This document shows, piece by piece, positions 61,962-64,000 of a stretch of DNA of 64,000 bases. Each line of letters starts with the position of its first letter. The first letter of the stretch is position 1. The notes under the pieces were generated by a model. The model was not told where the DNA came from. It did not search any database and saw nothing but the letters and a program-made list of their open reading frames with translations. The stretch covers positions 558,001 to 622,000 of the forward strand of contig NZ_JAAXGE010000003.1 in NCBI RefSeq assembly GCF_014750685.1. Direction: 5' to 3'. The DNA is from Bacteroides sp. GM023. Lineage in GTDB: Bacteria; Bacteroidota; Bacteroidia; Bacteroidales; Bacteroidaceae. Position numbers and translations under genes: made by a program.

Positions 61962-62312
61962 ATGGAAAATTTATTTGATTCAGCAAAAACAATTCAAGAA
62001 AAAAGAGAGATTTTGAAAGGTTTATCTAAACCACTTCAGCAATTAGCTAAAGAGGGTGCTATTAGTTCAGTAAATGACGGTTTGAAGGAGATATACGCCC
62101 AATCGGGGCACACACAACTAAAGACGTTGCAGCAATGGAACAGAGCCGGGAAACGGGTTGTAAAAGGCTCGCACGCTCTTTGCTTATGGGGTGCACCGAA
62201 GCAGATAGACAGGCAACAGCAGGAAGATAACCAGGACGGGGAGAACGACCCATCAGAATTTTATCCGATTTGTTTTGTGTTCTCTAATCTGCAAGTGAAT
62301 GAAAAACAATGA
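61962..62312 (+). CDS. ArdC N-terminal-like protein, 116 aa
   Basis: Sequence QTHLKTLQQWNRAGKRVVKGSHALCLWGAPK-like (residues 50-80) resembles the N-terminal ssDNA-binding domain of ArdC antirestriction proteins; it lacks their C-terminal metallopeptidase part. It overlaps the methylase gene by 14 nt. Moderate-confidence assignment. Confidence 0.5.
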   Translation: MENLFDSAKTIQEKREILKGLSKPLQQLAKEGAISSVNDGLKEIYAQSGHTQLKTLQQWNRAGKRVVKGSHALCLWGAPKQIDRQQQEDNQDGENDPSEFYPICFVFSNLQVNEKQ

Positions 62313-63042
62313 CTTTAAAACTTTCGGGGAATACTTGGAGGGTATTTCCCGAATCCATGGACGTGCAAAAGTGTTTGATGATTTTTTGCAAATAATTGTT
62401 TGTTGTCTGTCGATGGGACGCAAAGAGGAACTTTATTTCAAGACTATAAAGCCGTATGACAGGGAAGAATTAAATTTGTTTTCACAGGCTTTTGCATCTC
62501 TTGTTATGCAGATGGATAGCGCACCGCTAGACGACCCTTTCGGAGACTATTACGAAGAATTTTTAAGTGATTCGAGAAACGGGCAGTTTTTTACTCCTAT
62601 GCCTATTTGTGATTTAATGACACAGCTAACGACAGCTGTAAAGCCAGGAGAAGAGCGAAAAAGCGGAGATGTGAGGGTATATGACCCCACGTGTGGCAGT
62701 GGACGGCTTTTGCTATCTGCCGCCAAGCAGGACAGGAAGCAGTTTTTTGTAGGTGCGGACATCTCTTATAGTTGCTGTTTAATGACAATCATCAACCTTT
62801 GTTTAAATTCGCTCAACGGTGAAGTATTACACATGAATACGCTATCTTTCAACTGTTGGCATCATTGGTGCGTTATAGTAGACAGCTTTACGAAGATTCC
62901 AACTGTTTACGAAGTCAATCCGGATAAATTGAATCAAGCCCCAACACAAGCAGCAGAACTGAAACCGCAACCAGTTAAGGGGCTGATACAACCTGTTGAG
63001 AGTGTTCCGGCTATTTCCTTTGTTCGTTACACAAAAAAATAA
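62299..63042 (+). CDS. N-6 DNA methylase-like protein lacking NPPY
   Basis: 247 residues. RNGQFFTPMPICDLM and VYDPTCGSGRLLL (motif I) are typical of HsdM-type N-6 adenine methylases, with ADISYSC after it. The catalytic motif IV (N/D)PP(Y/F) is not present where expected; FNCWHHWCVIV follows instead. The C-terminal 60 residues are Pro/Gln-rich. It is likely a binding or inactive protein, or an incomplete enzyme. Confidence 0.65.
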   Translation: MKNNDFKTFGEYLEGISRIHGRAKVFDDFLQIIVCCLSMGRKEELYFKTIKPYDREELNLFSQAFASLVMQMDSAPLDDPFGDYYEEFLSDSRNGQFFTPMPICDLMTQLTTAVKPGEERKSGDVRVYDPTCGSGRLLLSAAKQDRKQFFVGADISYSCCLMTIINLCLNSLNGEVLHMNTLSFNCWHHWCVIVDSFTKIPTVYEVNPDKLNQAPTQAAELKPQPVKGLIQPVESVPAISFVRYTKK

Positions 63043-63045
63043 GAA

Positions 63046-63219
63046 ATGGAGAAAGTTCTGCAATGTGTCCGACTTCCGCAAAATGGAAAAGGCACGATAG
63101 GTTTTAATCTTAAAGGAGAATATTTGAAACTATTTGGATTTAAACAGGGTGATAAAGTTAAGGTCGAATTAAGCGAAAATAAGATAGTTCTTTCTAAGAT
63201 AGGCAATGTGTTGGAATAG
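63046..63219 (+). CDS. AbrB/MazE-like microprotein, 57 aa
   Basis: Starts ATG 63046, 3 nt after the methylase stop. The sequence MEKVLQCVRLPQNGKG and FGFKQGDKVKVELSENKIVLSKI is typical of a swapped-hairpin AbrB/SpoVT DNA-binding fold. Probably an antitoxin or regulator; no matching toxin is adjacent, unless the hicA-like gene counts. Confidence 0.65.
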   Translation: MEKVLQCVRLPQNGKGTIGFNLKGEYLKLFGFKQGDKVKVELSENKIVLSKIGNVLE

Positions 63220-63242
63220 GCAAGAAAGTCTCTAAAATGACA

Positions 63243-63291
63243 GCAAAAGCAGCCCAAAGCCCTTTATTTGGGTTTGGTGGGATGCTTTTGC
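63243..63291 (+). terminator. Large hairpin after the AbrB-like gene
   Basis: GCAAAAGCA 63243-63251 pairs with TGCTTTTGC 63283-63291 and inside CCCAAA 63253-63258 with TTTGGG 63267-63272. Confidence 0.55.
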
Positions 63292-63353
63292 GGTCGCCCC
63301 TGCGCTGCGCTCCGGGGAAAGTGGAGTCCGCGATTGTCTTTCAGACCAAAGAA

Positions 63354-63394
63354 GGCGGGATTGTTTGACGCCTAAAAACGGCGGTTGTTTGACG
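63354..63394. repeat. Tandem 26-bp-period direct repeat
   Basis: GGCGGGATTGTTTGACG at 63354-63370 and GGCGGTTGTTTGACG at 63380-63394; GATTGT recurs at about 63332 and 63407. Confidence 0.5.
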
Positions 63395-63418
63395 TAATAA
63401 AATTACGATTGTTAAAAG

Positions 63419-63472
63419 GTAGTAAAACTTCTACTGTTTATTTGTAAATAGTAGAAGTTTTACTACCTTTGT
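63419..63472 (+). promoter_or_regulatory. hicA promoter with 50-bp palindromic operator
   Basis: An 18-bp arm at 63419-63436 is exactly complementary to 63451-63468; the loop itself can pair further. The right arm overlaps the -7 element TACCTTTG at 63465-63472. This fits autoregulation by the HicB antitoxin. Confidence 0.7.
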
Positions 63473-63493
63473 GGTGTTGAAAAAATAATTGAT

Positions 63494-63694
63494 ATGGTAA
63501 AGTCATCCGAATTTCATCGACAGATAACAAAGAAAGGTAAAAAAAGAGGTTGGACATGGACAGGAGTTTCAGAAGGCAGCCACCGGATTTACGAAGACAA
63601 AAATGGTATTAGATACCCGGTTCCCTATCACGGTGCCAAAGAAATGGGAGAGGGGTTAAGAAAGAAAATTATCAGGGATATGGAGCTTGAATAA
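63494..63694 (+). CDS. hicA: HicA-family mRNA interferase toxin
   Basis: 66 residues of the dsRBD-like HicA fold; the catalytic His is in EGSHRIYED, with the basic WTWTG strand before and a helix KEMGEGLRKKIIRDM at the end. It is a ribosome-independent RNase of the toxin type. Followed 63 nt later by hicB. Confidence 0.82.
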   Translation: MVKSSEFHRQITKKGKKRGWTWTGVSEGSHRIYEDKNGIRYPVPYHGAKEMGEGLRKKIIRDMELE

Positions 63695-63757
63695 AGCTCC
63701 CTCTTTCCTTACCATATATGATTGATTGATTTATGATACAAATAAAATTCTAACTAA

Positions 63758-64000
63758 ATGGGAAAAATTAAAGTTACTATCGAAAAAGGAGCTGATTTGT
63801 TCGGCGCATGGGCTGAAAATATCCCAGGGATTTACGGTGAAGGCAATACCGTACAAGAAGCTAAAAATAGTATATTGGAAGCTGTTGAATTATACAAAAA
63901 GTATAATGATAAAATTCCTGTGGAATTACAGGGCGATATGGAAATTGAATGGGTTTTTGATGTACAATCCTTCTTGCAGTATTACAGCGGTATTTTTACT
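63758..64000 (+). CDS. hicB: HicB-family antitoxin, partial (runs off window)
   Basis: 81 residues of an N-terminal HicB RNase H-like domain are visible (KVTIEKGADLFGAWAENIPG, then GEGNTVQEAKNSILEAVELYK). The C-terminal DNA-binding part should lie beyond 64000. Confidence 0.8.
   Translation, partial: MGKIKVTIEKGADLFGAWAENIPGIYGEGNTVQEAKNSILEAVELYKKYNDKIPVELQGDMEIEWVFDVQSFLQYYSGIFT

Larger units (their letters stand above)
61005..63297. repeat. 12-bp inverted repeat bounding an accessory segment
   Basis: GCGACCGCAAAA at 61005-61016 and its exact complement TTTTGCGGTCGC at 63286-63297. The segment between holds three or four small genes unlike head genes. It might be a mobilisable unit, but no recombinase is inside. 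Confidence 0.5.
44031..64000. mobile_element. Prophage, left part (right end outside window)
   Basis: Divergent lysogeny/early genes, small unknown early genes, DnaC-like loader, VapE/VirE primase-helicase with iteron array, S49 prohead protease, capsid, small and large terminase follow each other in phage order. No integrase, portal, tail or lysis genes are present before 64000, so the element continues. The part after terL (61.0-63.3 kb) may be a separate accessory insertion. Confidence 0.85.

Overview
The window looks like a chromosomal segment of a Bacteroides species of the B. thetaiotaomicron group. Many genes are preceded by the Bacteroides -7 element TAnnTTTG (for example 1415-1422, 8424-8431, 13380-13387, 37403-37410). 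Shine-Dalgarno sites are mostly absent, lipoproteins are plentiful, and Bacteroidales-typical families occur (TamL, DUF4296, DUF3332, HU-like, SPOR/HU-CCDC81, a BT0820-like HAD protein).

Core block, 1-21.2 kb. It holds a YhiM-like membrane protein, ileS, a zinc-less DksA/TraR-like protein, lspA with a DUF4296 lipoprotein, an rRNA/tRNA methyltransferase, the outer-membrane assembly lipoprotein TamL, small lipoproteins, DoxX, a POT-type transporter, a YycJ-like metallohydrolase, two identical tRNA-Lys(CTT) genes, and a hexuronate module (uxaC, LacI-type regulator, uxaB). An HU-like gene closes the block.

Accessory island, about 21.5-30.2 kb. This AT-rich stretch lies between the HU-like gene and the FHA/SPOR pair. 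It opens with two structured-RNA candidates: an attenuator-like RNA at 21.55-21.79 kb and a pseudoknot-capable RNA at 21.95-22.21 kb. An SPFH-GYF / membrane / zinc-ribbon operon follows, with an unusually strong Shine-Dalgarno site. Next come a truncated DUF3791 copy, a WG-repeat lipoprotein, an unknown secreted protein, a DUF3791-DUF3990-DUF3791 operon resembling a toxin-antitoxin set, and on the other strand an AAA ATPase plus PD-(D/E)XK-like nuclease pair that looks like an unnamed anti-phage system.

Second core block, 30.3-43.9 kb. It holds FHA and SPOR/HU proteins, rfbC, ugd, a DUF4738-like lipoprotein, a DEAD-box helicase, serB, a thioredoxin-fold protein without CXXC behind a structured leader, an lptG-like / tgt / lon operon, and trmN6.

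Prophage, about 44.0 kb to the window end. A leftward repressor and a NAD/nucleoside-hydrolase-like effector face a rightward early operon. Replication genes follow (DnaC-like loader, VapE/VirE-type primase-helicase), then an iteron array that is a candidate origin. The structural block has an S49 protease, a scaffold-capsid fusion, a Stealth-like glycosyltransferase, a PLD-like protein and the terminase genes. After terL lies an accessory segment bounded by 12-bp inverted repeats (61.0-63.3 kb) with an ArdC-like protein, a degenerate N-6 methylase and an AbrB-like microprotein. A hicA-hicB pair behind a large palindromic operator runs off the window. No integrase, portal or tail genes are visible, so the right end lies outside. 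All family assignments were made by reading motifs; no database search was run.
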